Assembly: GCA_963970005.1 (NCBI GenBank) | Contig: CAXAMN010006546.1 | Coordinates: forward strand, 88,619-152,618 | Source: Durusdinium trenchii | Taxonomy: Eukaryota; Sar; Dinophyceae; Suessiales; Symbiodiniaceae | Direction of reading: 5' to 3' | DNA: 64,000 nucleotides | Shown: in pieces, positions 45,095-57,600 of the stretch | How positions within the stretch are numbered: the stretch's first letter is position 1 | Layout of the letters: each line of letters starts with the position of its first letter | Translations under genes and position numbers: made by a program | Notes under the pieces: model-generated | Seen by the model: only the letters and a program-made list of their open reading frames with translations | Told to the model about the DNA's origin: nothing | The model's database searches: none

Positions 45095-45232
45095 ACTCTT
45101 TTCTCTGCCAGCGCTCAAAGTTTTTTGGTTTTATAATTCCGAGTGTTGTTGGAAAGCTGTTTGGTGAAATGTCATCCCAACACATTCGAAAACCGACTGG
45201 CAGTGAAAAGAGAGCAGACGAGATTCGGAGTG

Positions 45233-45544
45233 CAGCTTTTTGGGCATACACGTGTACTAGAACATTGAGTATCTCTAGAACATTTGTAGTGACCAGTGAC
45301 CCCTCACGAAATGTTTTGTGATACTTATTGTTCGTTGGGCCATTTTGGATCTAAGATATCTCAATGTTCAGCCCCACCCTCCACACCCTAGTACTTGCTT
45401 CTCTCCGACAACTTTAGCTATGCCACGCCAATGATCCAAAGGATCAGGATTGCGATCCAAGATGAAGTGGATCACACTCACAGGCTCAGGAGGAACAGCT
45501 TTTTGGACATACACGTGTACTAGAACATTGAGTATCTCTAGAAC
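45233..45544. repeat. 49-bp direct repeat pair
   Basis: The copies at 45233-45281 and 45496-45544 contain ACATACACGTGTACTAGAAC or its near match and ATTGAGTATCTCTAGAAC, with one mismatch over 49 bp. They are separated by 214 bp of unrelated sequence. They lie just after the DIRS-like remnant and could be short terminal repeats of a small insertion. Confidence 0.85.
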
Positions 45545-46987
45545 GTCATCGTCATCCTCATCATCATCATCGTTACATTCTGCCACTTCTCCTCTTTTGC
45601 TTTCGGGCCAACCTGTCGTAATTTTTTGTTTGTTGCTGCCATTTTTTACTCTGCAGAAAACTGTTACTTGTGGGTCTATCCGGTCCTACACTTCAGTTCT
45701 ACTTTGGTTATCATACATTAATCGTACATGAAAGGGAGATCATTGCAGGAACCCCGACCAAGTTTTAAGTGGAGCGTTTGATGTTTCTGGTGCAACTAGC
45801 ATGTACAGAAGTTGCACAGGCTGGTAGTTGTTTTTACCTGTACTGGGACTGAAACAGGGTTCTTGATCGTTCGTATATGAAAATGAGCGAAGTCAGCATG
45901 TTGAAACAACGTTCCGATATTGAGGTTTTGCTTTTCACAAAGGTGCCAAAGCCACGGGGTGGGCAACGATGCTCGCCGGACCTGCTTGCTCAGCTTGCTG
46001 GCAGGAAAATGGTCCTTCACTGTAATTGTATGTCCATATTGTGCACCGTATATTTTTACAGTTGGAGTGGTAAGATCCACTTGAACTCGGTCTTCGTTCA
46101 TCTAAATAATTATGCCACAATGGTCCTTTGAGCGCCGACTTATGGTCTTGCACATTCACTACTGTGGAAAGACTTCAGCTGTTCAGCCCCCTGCCTTTTT
46201 TTTCATCATGAGGGTAGAAATCAATGCGCCGGGAGTGTGTCACCCCAATTGAGCCTTCCGCACCTTCTTGCATGTACAGCGAGGGAAAATGACACATGAT
46301 AAGTCAGTCTTTGAGGAAACACCACTCCTATTATTATGTTGCCAGTTTCTCGAGAAAGATGGTTTGTTTGAACGAGGCGGATGTAATCGTTCTCACTGAA
46401 CATTGCGCCTGCACGACCTACTTTTGCGGCAAATAAAATGACCCGCGCGCCCTGCACACAAGCACCCCAAGAATCCGTTTGAAAAAGACACAACCTGAGT
46501 TTACATTGCCTGATGCCTGTCAGTTTGATTTTTTGTTTAGTGCACTGCGAGAACTTCAAAAGAACAATCGTAATGGTCTCAACACCTCGATGATCGCAAA
46601 ACCAGGCAAGTCTTTCTGGCCATTCGATCGCACTCGGTCTAGATCATGCGCTCTCACAAATTGCAAAGAGGATTCTTCCTCAGGTCGCAAATCGCACACA
46701 GTGCACGGGTCCTTGTCAATTGAGGACGGCATGTTAAGATGCTAATAATGCCAACGAGTATAAATTGCACTTTCTACATTTTTTTAGACATGTTTATTGA
46801 AGGTAGTCCTTCGTCCAACTCAGCATGATGCATTTTTTGCAGCCATTGCCTGATCCTTTGCTAAACCCACGCTTTGGAATCTGTTTGTTTATTAATTTGC
46901 AATGTGCCCAACCGCGTTCTGGTACGCTCTGGATGGCCCGCATTGTTGTGGAACCAAAGATCATTTTCCCTTTATGAGAGTCGCCAC

Positions 46988-47037
46988 GCACACAGAAAAC
47001 TTATATAATGTGGCACACAGAAAACTTATATAATGTG
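46988..47037. repeat. 25-bp perfect tandem duplication
   Basis: Two identical copies of GCACACAGAAAACTTATATA plus ATGTG are adjacent (46988-47012, 47013-47037). Confidence 0.95.
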
Positions 47038-48026
47038 AAATTGCATTTGTATGCTTTCTGTTTCCTTTAGGTGCCACATTAGATTGTTTGCCCCAACACC
47101 CCCACTTGGCGTGGTGGGAGGAGATTGTAGAGCATAGGAGCGCAGTTGAGCGAAAACTTCTCAGTTGTTTTGTTCTAAAGAGCGACCCTTGAGGTTTTAT
47201 TTTCAATCTTTGAACTTGAGATTCATGAGTCTCGAGTACATTTTCTTTCGAGTTCCAAGAAATTATTGCAAACACAAGCCTGACCAGTGGCAGCCACTCA
47301 CCTGAAATGTTGTTGCGGAAAGGCAGCTGTGTAATTGTTTAGAGTATCAAATTGTTCCGGCTTGTATATGCTCAAAGCCATGTGTGAAACCTGCACAAGA
47401 ATTGAGGCCACAAAGTGAGCAGATGCCACGAAAGTCCCGCTTGAGCACCCTCATTTTCTTCCCCGCTCATTACAAAACCTACGTAGTTTGCTGCTGGTGG
47501 TAGCTTCAGGCTCTGCATTCCCATGCACTGTCGTCGATCTGATGAGATCTGATGAGTGGGAAGGTGTGAAGGTGGTGGGTTACTGGTGCGCGTCACTGGC
47601 TCCCCAAGCACAGAAGCTTACCCGCCCTACCACGGAAGCCAACTATATCTCTAGAATGTTATGATGGATTTCTGATTTGCAACGCATTCTCTCCGATCAA
47701 AATGGTTTTGAGCAGCCACAATGCATATGTGGTTGCCTTTAGGCTCAGCTCAGAAGGGGAACATGCTATGTAAGACCATTCAGAGACTGACAATGAAATT
47801 GGTGAAACATGGCGCCAGACTCACAAGAATCTAGTCTGGCGGATACCTATTTGTGGATGTTTTGGGTAGTACTGTACTTGATCTTTAGTTGGTGTAGGAC
47901 ATGAATCTGATCCAGCCATGGTTCGATCATCGATTTAACACTCCCATATACAGTAGGTTCCTCCTAGGTTCAAGATTCTAGATTCAACAATTTAATTGAA
48001 TGTAGAAACCATAGGGTTGGAGCAAT

Positions 48027-48827
48027 ATGGGGTTTGCATCCTGCAATGCCAAATTCTTGGCCAGAAGCCTTGCTGCTTTTCCTGCAGTACTGCATCAGCT
48101 GAATTCGCAAAACATTTCCCGACGAGATCGTTTCCAAGGCCCGTTGACTTGCAGCACAGAGCCTACAAGAGGATTGACTGAGGGTGTGTCAATTTCCATC
48201 CCAGAGACAGTTTGTCCAAAGCTGGCAAACACTCTACAAGCTCGTGTTTTGAAGCAAGGACGTCTGTTTGATTGTACCTTCTTTGCATCAAAACCAGAGT
48301 TTGATGATGCGTGGACATGGTCCTGGGGCCTTTTGAGTGTGACATCAATCAGCAGATCATGCAGACAGTATGAAAAGCGGCAGAAAACTACTGCGGATTC
48401 AAGCAACAGGCTACATGACAAAGATCGTGTTGAGTCAAAATGGGGCTTGAAGGAACTTGGTGATTCGTCTTGTGAGTTCTATGACTCGGCGGGTGAGCTG
48501 GTTGCATGTGGCTATGAGGCTATTGTTTATGGTGACCATGGACCATATATCGAGTTCAACGAGGACCAAATACACTGGCCAACATTTTGTCAGCACAAAC
48601 TCAAAGGACCAGACCGAACTCACTTTGAACACTACAACAAGGACGTCTCGATCAAGCTTTACGATCAATTTCAGACCGTGGCCAATCAACCGAATCCACC
48701 TCCCGATAATCCGTTTTCAACAGCCAACAATCGTCCGGATGGATATGCTGACTATCGGCCAGGGAAGCTGTACATCTCTTGTGATTTGTTTTTTTCTGCA
48801 GGAGGTCGCATGTATGGCCCAGAGTAG
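48027..48827 (+). CDS. Conserved uncharacterised protein (YGDHGPY / GYADYRPG motifs)
   Basis: A single open frame of 266 codons. Distinctive motifs in its C-terminal half are VACGYEAIVYGDHGPYIEF (about 48500-48560), HKLKGPDRTHFEHYNK (about 48595-48640), VANQPNPPPDNPFSTANNRP (about 48680-48738) and DGYADYRPGKLYISCDL (about 48738-48788). I recall these motifs in a widespread but uncharacterised family; no reaction is assigned. The N-terminal 120 residues are less conserved-looking, and an upstream exon could replace the ATG at 48027. No signal peptide or membrane segment is seen. The coding frame appears intact and the surrounding sequence is repeat-poor, so it may be a live gene. Confidence 0.6.
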   Translation: MGFASCNAKFLARSLAAFPAVLHQLNSQNISRRDRFQGPLTCSTEPTRGLTEGVSISIPETVCPKLANTLQARVLKQGRLFDCTFFASKPEFDDAWTWSWGLLSVTSISRSCRQYEKRQKTTADSSNRLHDKDRVESKWGLKELGDSSCEFYDSAGELVACGYEAIVYGDHGPYIEFNEDQIHWPTFCQHKLKGPDRTHFEHYNKDVSIKLYDQFQTVANQPNPPPDNPFSTANNRPDGYADYRPGKLYISCDLFFSAGGRMYGPE

Positions 48828-48957
48828 CTGTCAACGAGTGAACGGCAACCTATATAGCCAATGCCTGCGAAAAGCAGGCAGCCTATAAACCCAGACAAAA
48901 ACGCGGACACATGATGTGCAAAAGTGCTGATTGTGCGTGGCAAGCCTGTGGGTGAGT

Positions 48958-48981
48958 GAAGTTTTTTTCTTTTTTTTTCAG
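48958..48981 (+). promoter_or_regulatory. Polypyrimidine tract and AG acceptor upstream of the 49-kb gene
   Basis: A long T-rich tract ends in TTTTTTTTTCAG, the strongest acceptor-like signal near this gene. It lies about 125 bp before the ATG at 49107. It could be an intron acceptor or the spliced-leader trans-splicing site that dinoflagellate mRNAs need. The sequence alone does not tell which. Confidence 0.4.
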
Positions 48982-49106
48982 GGTTCGGCCTATGGGAAAC
49001 AATACATGAGGTGGAGTCTGCAATGCCCGACTTTGATCAGGTGCCGGTTCTGCGCTGCTCCAGAGTCAGAACAGAGGCATTCACATCAGCCCAGAACAAA
49101 ACAGCC

Positions 49107-49590
49107 ATGGCACGCGGATCCAGCATCCTTGCAGGTGCAGTGCTGCTGGCTGGCCTGGCAGCCCTGAACTCCGTGTCCTTCGTNNNNNNNNNNCATCCTT
49201 GCAGGCGCGGTGCTGCTGGCTGGCCTGGCAGCCCTGAACTCCGTGTCCTTCGTGAATCCTCAGCCCGTTGAGAGAAGCAGCCGCATGGCCATGAAGGGTG
49301 CTGCCAGGGAGTGGGATCCTGTGCTGACCCGGGATGTGGTCGAAGTCATGGCCACTGCTCCAGCCCAGGGTCAACGTTACCGCATGATGGTGCGGGCTGA
49401 TGCTGATGTGTCTGAAGTGATCAAGGCTGCCAGGAAGAAGCTGGCATTTGACCAGGACTGGATCCCTGACTCTGACTTCAAGCTCTACAACGCCGATGAC
49501 GAGGCAGCAGGACCCATGAAGGGCAAGATGAAGGACAATGGCCTGATTGACTTCTCCTTCGAGATCCACTTGATGTATGAGCCTCAGTGA
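49107..49590 (+). CDS. Small protein with signal/plastid-type presequence, interrupted by an assembly gap
   Basis: The ATG at 49107 opens MARGSSILAGAVLLAGLAAL, a hydrophobic signal-peptide core, followed by NSVSFVNPQP and a basic Ser/Arg/Met stretch. The Phe after the hydrophobic core resembles the FVAP-like start of a dinoflagellate plastid transit peptide. The mature part (about 100 residues) is RYRMMVRADADVSEVIKAAR, KKLAFDQDWIPDSDFKLYNA and a C-terminal FSFEIHLMYEPQ, ending at the TGA at 49588. No family is recognised. Ten N at 49184-49193 split the gene, with the same 60 bp on both sides, so the real protein has one copy of the presequence (about 135 residues). Plastid or secretory targeting is inference. 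Confidence 0.6.
49184..49193. other. Assembly gap (10 N) inside a duplicated 60-bp segment
   Basis: The 60 bp before the gap (49124-49183) and after it (49194-49253) are the same except for two bases. This is typical of contig ends that overlap but were scaffolded rather than merged, or of two haplotypes. Confidence 0.9.
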
Positions 49591-50658
49591 TGTTTGTCTG
49601 CGCAGACATTATTTTCTCCCGCATGCTTCTCCGGCACTGGCTCTGCTTAGAGAAAGAGGAGTGCCTTTATTTGTGAGAGAACTGGGCGACTTCTGGTGCA
49701 TTGTTTCTTCTCGTGGCAAGTGTATTCGATTTTGCAATTGAAGTTGTCCTTTTGCATGGTCAGCTTTCGGCTCACAGGTCAACTGCATGCACTGCAGGGT
49801 GGGGTTGGTGATGCACTTGTTTTGTGAGTTAGTCTTCAAGCATTGTAGACATAGATGCAAATTAGGAACCTGAATCAATCATGGTATCTATGAACATGAA
49901 CCGTGTATGTAGATTGAAATAGAGAGATCTCTCCTCTCCTAACAGAAGCTGCAGGGATAAGCATCAAAGCAAACATCAAGCTCAAGGGTTGAAGAGCAAA
50001 GCTAACAGTATGCTTCCGCCAAAGATTGTCTTTGAAGGCTCCTTAATTCGATATCATTTGTATTTCCTGTTGATTGGCTCCTTAGCCTGTAAAGTTTTCA
50101 GTCTTCAGAGGCTCTTGTTTTGGTTTCATGGATCTTTTGTTGATGTGTGCCTAGCTTAGTCCCAGTGATTGCAGGCTCGATTGTAAAAGCTGAACAAGTG
50201 CCTCCAGCTTTGAGGACCTGGCTTTGACAAGCAGAGAGTCCTGCCGTCCTTCTCAAGATTTTTGTCTTTTGCTTTGAACATTGAGCAGGAGAGGTGGAGT
50301 GGTTCCTGGTGCCGCAAAACCCTGAAGCAATGACAATGAGAAGCAACGACAGATCTTTTTAAACTCACATCTATAGCTACTGCAGCCGCTCTCAGTTCTA
50401 CTGTACCTTCGTACAGTGTCTGTTCAGAGTGGGAGAAACGCGCGACACAGGCCACGCACAACAGGCCTGCAAACTTTTGTATATTGGAGGCACTGCAAAA
50501 CATAGCAGTAGAACGTTTAGACAAATTTGCTCAGGACAGCATCACTTGTAGTTCACTCGAAAGAACTCAGCACCCAGAGTTGTTTGATTGAAAAGAGTCC
50601 AAATGAAGAAAAGCTGGCTCATTCAGTTTACCTGTGCATTCACCAGCAGCTTGCTGCA
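49591..50658. other. No gene seen (3' end of the 49-kb gene and 5' flank of the cyclase)
   Basis: Only short ORFs without recognisable features lie here. The stretch should hold the 3' untranslated region of the small protein and the upstream region of the cyclase gene. Confidence 0.45.
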
Positions 50659-51670
50659 ATGATTCGATCTCCTGTGAGTATTGAGACAGTCGCTCTCACT
50701 GGTGGAGTTTGTGTCGCCGTGCTTGTGTGGCTTCGTAGAAGGCCAGCATCTTATCCTGGAGATGCCATACCTCCATCCAAACAGTTGAAGAGAGAGGCCA
50801 AATTCCAGGAGAAGTCGCACAAAGTCGATGCTGGCTGGAAACCGTGTGTTGAAGCGCAGTCTGAGGTTTTGCCACACCAAGTCTCTGGCCAGCAAGTCTG
50901 GGTTTATTCCTCAGAAAAGTCCGAAGACCCAGTGCTGTTCTCCCCGGCTAACAATCCAAACAGCAGTGACCACATCTTCCGACAGGCAAAGCTGAAAGAA
51001 TGGAAAGGGCCACAGCCAGACAGTGACATCCCACTGGATTGCCTCAGCGTGGTGCGCAAGGGCTTTAGTTTCTATCAGATGCTCCAATGTGATGATGGTC
51101 AATGGGCAGGTGACTATGGAGGTCCACATTTCCTGCTGCCGGGTTTTGTGATTGCTGCTTACATCACTGGGCACATGGATACAATCTTCCCTGCACCTCA
51201 TTGTAAGGCCATCCAAGCCTACCTACTGAATCATCAGCAAGAAGATGGTGGCTGGGGATCGCATATCGAGTCTCCCAGCACCATGTTTGGGACCGTGCTC
51301 AACTATGTTGCTTTGAGATTGGTTGGTGTGGAAGCAGAAGAGGAGGCCTGCCAGAAAGGGCGACAGTTCATGCGCCAACATGGTGGAGCTTTATATGCAC
51401 CTTCCTGGGCCAAGTTCTGGTTGGCAGTCCTTGGTGTCTACGAATGGCAGGGCATTGCTCCAGTGCCACCAGAAATGTGGCTCCTACCGCAATGGTTTCC
51501 TTTGCATCCGGGAAGGTTTTGGTGCCACTGCCGAATGGTTTATTTGCCGATGTGTTGGCTATATGCGCGCAGATTCACCTTCAAAGCAGCAGAAGATCCA
51601 ATTGCTTCAGCACTACGATCTGAGCTTTACCAGGAAGGTCAAAAATACCAGCAGATTGAGTGGAGGCAGG
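50659..51670 (+). CDS. Oxidosqualene cyclase, exon 1
   Basis: This exon encodes the first 330 or so residues: an N-terminal helix, [20 protein letters not shown], the QW motif [40 protein letters not shown], and [20 protein letters not shown] (the MWCYCR-like motif). It leaves family homology after QKYQQIEW. An in-frame ATG at 50527 is possible, but the residues before 50659 do not look like cyclase. Confidence 0.85.
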
Positions 51671-54600
51671 GGCTGGTTCGATGCCTTCGTTCGGAGAGTT
51701 CATCTCCTCAGCCCTTACTTCCTGCTTTTGGAGCATCGTTTGTCATGTTTGCCTCGATTTCTTTTGAACATATGCTTCGCTTGCATCGCTTTAACCTCTT
51801 GCTTGGCAATAAAAAGAATCCAATCCTAATTAGTGAGTGCAATGTGTGAACAAAAGAGTATGATACAAGACAACTTAGTTTCAACAATTCCCAGTTCAAT
51901 CCAGGGCTCTTGCTTCAGTAATCCAATCAACGTGTTCTCAAAACCGCAAGGAACATAACATCAGATTGCACCAGCCGCGGAAGGTCAATCTCTCCACTAA
52001 GGAAGTCTGTGCTCCCCTAACATCACCTCTTGCTCTTGAACAACATATATATATATATATATATGCGACGCTCGTCGGATGGTCTGCGTCGACGATATGG
52101 TAGACACTCAGGTCTATCCATACGCGAGAACCCCTCATGCACAGGTGACAGAGCGCAAAGAAAACAGCCTAAAAGGATAAAAATGGAGTCCGCAGCGTCT
52201 GTGCTACGGCCAGCAAAGACGGATTGGATAAAAAGGGGGGTCGCATCAACAATTGCTCTCCGGCAAAGTGTGACTGCAGCACTTTACATGTGTAGCACTA
52301 AAAGACCTGGACGCTCTCATTCTTCAGAATTGAAAAGCTTGTCAGAGCATGCAGGTGGCATGCATGGTGATTTGTTTGTCACCGATGTCCATTATGAAAC
52401 GCTACACTCAGCTCGCAAAAAGCTATGGAATCTCCTTTCTGTTTTCGCCAGCGAAGTGAGGCGGCGAAACGCCAAACGGTTGTCCGGTCTTCACTAGTGT
52501 AATTCCACCGCTGAGGTGGAGGCAGCAAGTTTGGCAGCTTTGATTTCCATGTATACTGCGACTGAATAGCACCCCATGGCCACTTCGGAAATGTAGCCTT
52601 TGCTGTAGCCTCCGTAGCTCGAGTAGCAAAGAGGCATTGACCGCAGAAGACTCATCTGTTGGCTCACGTGTGGTATCAACATGGCTGTGAAGACGCACCA
52701 GCCAATCCTGATGTAGAGTGGCAGCAGCATGGACCAGCTTTGGCATATTCGGAAAGAAAGGAGAAATGCTGGCTGCGCAGTGCACAGGCTTTTGTACCCA
52801 GCACTGTCAGGTTGACCTACTAGAGGTGACACTTGAACCTTTGGTGAAAGCTGAAGAATGGTGTGAGGCGTCAATCAAAGCCAAACGCATCCTGTAAGTT
52901 TGACAAAGCTTTGAGGACATGCATGAATAGACTTTGTGGGTCACATCGAACTTCAGATTTGCCAGGAGTGACTTCCCAAGTTGAGAGTCTTTCTTTGCGA
53001 AGTGCTAGTCACTAGTCCCTGTGACTGTTCCATCACTTGTGCATTTGATGTGGCTGTGATGCAAAACCAGCTGAAGCCTGATTTGACCTTCCGTGATTTA
53101 ACCCACCCTTGGCAGTTTTCACCAACTCCAGGTTGTCAAGTTCTCTCACGCGACACCCTTCTGCTGCTATTCAAGAAATGTATCATGAGTTCTAGCAGAT
53201 TGAAAGGCCCCTACAGTATATAATCCCAACTATCGTGAATCAAGATAAGGTTGTGTACTTTAGCTTGTGGTGATGGAATGAACCATCATCCTCTTTTGCC
53301 CGATGCCGTCAGAATAGTGGCAGAAACATGGTGTTCATCATAAAACCTGGAATCTTTCTTGTTCCTTTTCTTCCAGAGTTTGGTCTGACAAAACCATTTA
53401 ATAGGACGTTCGCAAGGGCAAATTGACTAAGAAAGTTCATCTGGACTTAAGTTGGAAAGGCGAGAGATCACCACGAAAGCTCTGACTTGATTCTATATTA
53501 CTTTTGATGTATATAGAAGTCTTGAGAGAATCGCAGCCTTTGTGTGCTTCTTGTTTCACTTGCAAATTGCATTCCCCGTACAGCCGCACGCTTTATCAAG
53601 TTCCTCACAAAACTAAAGACTGCAGAAAAAGATGGTACTGTTCAGTCCTGAAAATTCTAGGCAGTAGCAAGGGCTTTTTGCCTTGCTCCGAAACAGATTG
53701 ACCAGTCAACATGGGAGACCAGTCAACTTGGCGTCATAGGAAGAGGGCCCCAGGCATGTTTCTTAATTACGGAGATGCTCAAGGAAGTGCTGTTGGTCCT
53801 GGAAGACCCTTCGAGACTAGCCATGTTGTGTAAGTCTTGATGTTTTACTGTCGCGCATTGGATTCTACTAACCTGGTTTGCCAGTCAAGAATCCGGGGGT
53901 ACTAATTCAGGCTATAAATCAGCTAGAAATTCAGTATGTCTTACTTGTCACAGCAGTTTACCAGCGCTTTACCACTCGCTTTGCCACACCTTTCTTGGTC
54001 AAACCATCCGGACCTGAGAGGCGGTATGTGCATTCCGTGGCCGACATTGACAATTACAGCCCAATCCATCCCTTCATGCGGGTGTTGCAGGACAGGGATT
54101 CTGCTCTTGTAAAGACACACATATATATATATATCATTATATGTATAATTATATATATACACATAGAACTTGCGCTGAATAATCATGCTGCCAGGAGGCT
54201 CTTCTCTTTTACGAACGTTTTGGCCCATGGAAATGGCTGAGAAAGATTAGCAGTGATTTTGCCTTGGAGTACATGCAGTCTGAGGAGCCCGTGGCTTCGC
54301 ATCATGAATTGAAGCAGTGTATCGGGTGTCACAGTGTCAATTTGCGAGGATTTGGAGACAAATTATTTGACGATTGGCCCTGTGAGCAAGGCATCATTGG
54401 TCCTTGGTACATACACAAAAAGGATAAGAACGGCACAAGACAAGGTTCATGTAGTGTATCTTGTGGCTTACTTCAGGCCCTTCACTTGCTTGCCAGCTGG
54501 GTAGCGGCGGGAGGAGAAACCGATTCCAATTCTGCTGCAAGAAGCACTGCCTTTAGGGCGCATGTGCAGCGAGTTCCAGCCTACCTTTGGGTCGCTGAGG

Positions 54601-57600
54601 ACGCACACTCAGTCAACCAATCTGAATGACTCTTTCTTAGGCAAACGATGAGGGCTTCAGCGGCTTCATTCTTTTTTGTTGAGCAAACGAAGGAAACTAG
54701 TAGCGATGCACTTGTTACTAGTAGCTTCTTGTTACTACTAGTAAGGCACTTGTTACTAGTAGCGATGCATTTGTTACTAGTAGTGATGCACAAACAGCTT
54801 CTTCCCGATCACCCGTTTACTGTAAATACTCTGAGGATGGTATGAAGGTCCAGGGCTACAATGGAAGCATGGCCTGGGACACGTCATTTGCCATGCAAGC
54901 AGCGGTTGAGGGCGGCTTGGTCTCGGAGTTCAAGGACCAGGGAGAAGCCACGTGGCAGCTTGTTTTCTTGTACCCTTTGTAACACTTTGTATCACTCTAT
55001 GTTCACGTGTTTGGCCAAACTGTGAGGACATGTCAAAGAAGGTGTGGGACTCAGAGCCGAACGAAGAAGACAAGTCAGATTATCACGTCCCACCAAGGCT
55101 TGGCAATGGCTGGTTCAAGAGCAGGTGCGAAGTTTGCCTCACGGGGATTGGAGACACTGGCGGCAACCCATCCAGGGTGGCTGGGGTTTCAGTGAGCATC
55201 TCAGCTTCCCTCAAAGCAACATACTGGCCATGCTGGATTGCACAATCTGATCTGCATACTCCAAACCCGGCATGATGCTCTCCCTGTCATCAGGCACGGC
55301 AGAGCAAGCGTGGCCTGTGTCCGCAGCTTGACATGCAGCTGTTTTGCGCATTACGTATCCCTAGTCTGGGCCCACGCGTTACATTCACGGTCATCCATTG
55401 GATCCAAGGACACCACAGCTGAAGCCTTCAAAGCTGTGCTATTGCTTCGCAAACATGCGTGCATCAAAGCAGAAGGTTGCTGAGCTGATTGGCTTTGATA
55501 TGGTAAGGTTTCCAGTTTTCTGCACGCACCTCAGGTGTACCCATGCCAGATCAGCATTTGTTCGACACCGTTCGGTTCCTGTTGTCCTACCAGAATGGTG
55601 ATGGGGGCTGGGCGACCTACGAAAACAATCGTGGCTGGAGTTGGTATGAGCTCCTGAACCCTTCGGAGGCTATTTCTGAAGATTTTGGAATGAGAGATGC
55701 AAAGTCTCTCTTTACTTAGCTCTAGCATTGAACTGGCTGGCAGGTTTTTGGGGATATCATGATCGACTATTCGTATGTGGAGTGCTCCTCTTCAGCTATG
55801 CAGGCCACAGGAGAAGCACTATGAATCAGCATGAATCAAGAAAAGAACGAATCTTTCTTTGCGACTTGAAGGTTCAGGAAAATCCAGTGTTTACACATAC
55901 CGCTACTGAGCAAGAAAAAGACACGTAATTGACAATAACGCACAGTTTGTGCGGTGTAAAGTCTATTTGTCATCAACGCTTTTGCACGCTAAATTCTTAC
56001 AAGTGCATTGACCTCATCCTTACCAAAAGCCAAAAGCACTGAAACACCAAAGTGACGTTCTGTTCTAGTGAAAAGGAAGCTGCATCCCGCGTTTGGCCAC
56101 GCCCATGTGAAGCAAGCAACAAGACAGCTCACATATGCTTAAACACTTCGGAGAAAGCTCACTAGCAGCAGAAGCTGATGTATGACATGCAATGCAATGC
56201 AACGTCATGTCATGTAAGGTATGGTATGGTCTGGTATGGCATGCATTTGCACCTGTATACAAATCTGTAGGGGACCCTGTACCGGTAGGCTTTTCGCAAT
56301 CACTCGTAATATGTCTGGTGATCCTAGTGGGTTCGTTGTTCAGTGGTTTTCTTTCAATATCTTTGGCAGGTTTGCTAGGACTTTGTTCAGGATTGACATT
56401 TGATCAAGCTTTGAGTGGATGGACCTTAACATGTTCGACCCGCCCTCAGTGTAAATATCTGAAAATTGTGTTCCCCATGATCGAACTACAGGATAGATGT
56501 CAGGTGGGGGGCCAGGCTGCTGCCTGCCCTGTTTGGATGCGTCGCCAAAAGGTGCCTAGCTTCGGGTTCCCCCCTATCTCAACCTGACTGGGTGTGATGT
56601 GTGAATGCACATTGCGGTGCAGAGGTCAAAAGCGTGCATGCAGGTGTGACAGAGCAAAGTTGGGATTCATCTTGATCAAAGTCCAGCAGCAACATTGATG
56701 TGTGGAGATCCCACGAATGTTCATCAACCGAACGGAAGCAATCAACTTGTGACACAGAGGAAGACTGGAGCGCAGAAAGACCTTGGTAAGATGTGCACCA
56801 TCAGCACAGGTAATGTTGTTTGTCTCAGAATACTGGCTGCTGGGAGAGCTGAAGTTTGGCTGGCACGGACTGGAAGGTTGTTGTTCCCCTGTTCCCTTTC
56901 TGCTGTGTGTGTTGTTTCAAGACAGATTGTCAAAACTTGTGACTTAGCTTCAGACCTCCGTGAGGCATTGATGCTGTTCACGGAGCAGTTCCCTCAGCAT
57001 CGGGCGCGCGAAATTGCTGGTGCCATCCAGCGTGGGGCTCGCTTCATAGAAGCAATGTATCTTGCACGGAAGGTCGGTTTGGTTTGGTTCTACGCATGGA
57101 AAAGCTTGTGCGAAGAATAACGCTTGATCTAAGGCATTGTTCTGTAAGAACTAAACTAACTAACACCTATGACCTTAGATTCTGTTGTGGTAGTTAGGTT
57201 CCCCAAACAGATTGCTGTTGGGGTTCTCTTTTAGAAGAAAGGACACTGGCCACAGTCTCTGGCGTGCCCCTGAACCCTGTGGCCTCGTCCGGTCCTTGTC
57301 TTGGGTCTGTGTGTCCCTGTGTTGTTCTTGTTGGCCTCGCCGCCTTGTCCAGGCCTTGTCCAACGCTTGGGTTGTCTGCCCTTTGCTTACCGCCTTGTCC
57401 TGGCCTTATCCCCTGCTTGGCCACGCAGCTTTCCCTTGCTCCACTGCCTTATCCGGGCATGCTTTCGTGTGGTATGAATGCAGCAGTGATGCGGTGCTTG
57501 ATGTCATCCTTGGATTTTTCAAGACATATATCCTGGGAATCAGGAACTATTGTTTTCTAACATGTTTCCCCAGATAGTGAGAGCTATTGGGGTTCTTACT

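Larger units (their letters stand above)
45095..48000. other. Non-coding stretch with repeats
   Basis: About 2.9 kb with only short overlapping ORFs. Supported contents are a 49-bp direct repeat (45233-45281 and 45496-45544), a CAT/TCA trinucleotide patch (about 45546-45575) and a 25-bp tandem repeat (46988-47037). Nothing else is seen. Confidence 0.5.

Noticed and set aside
48940-48981. GTGAGTG to TTTCAG as a 30-nt intron
   Set aside because: Shorter than any intron supported here (64 bp or more); the acceptor is kept only as a possible splice or trans-splice site.
52423-52874. Minus-strand ORFs in cyclase intron 1 as nested genes
   Set aside because: No domain or motif; the length is expected by chance in this composition.
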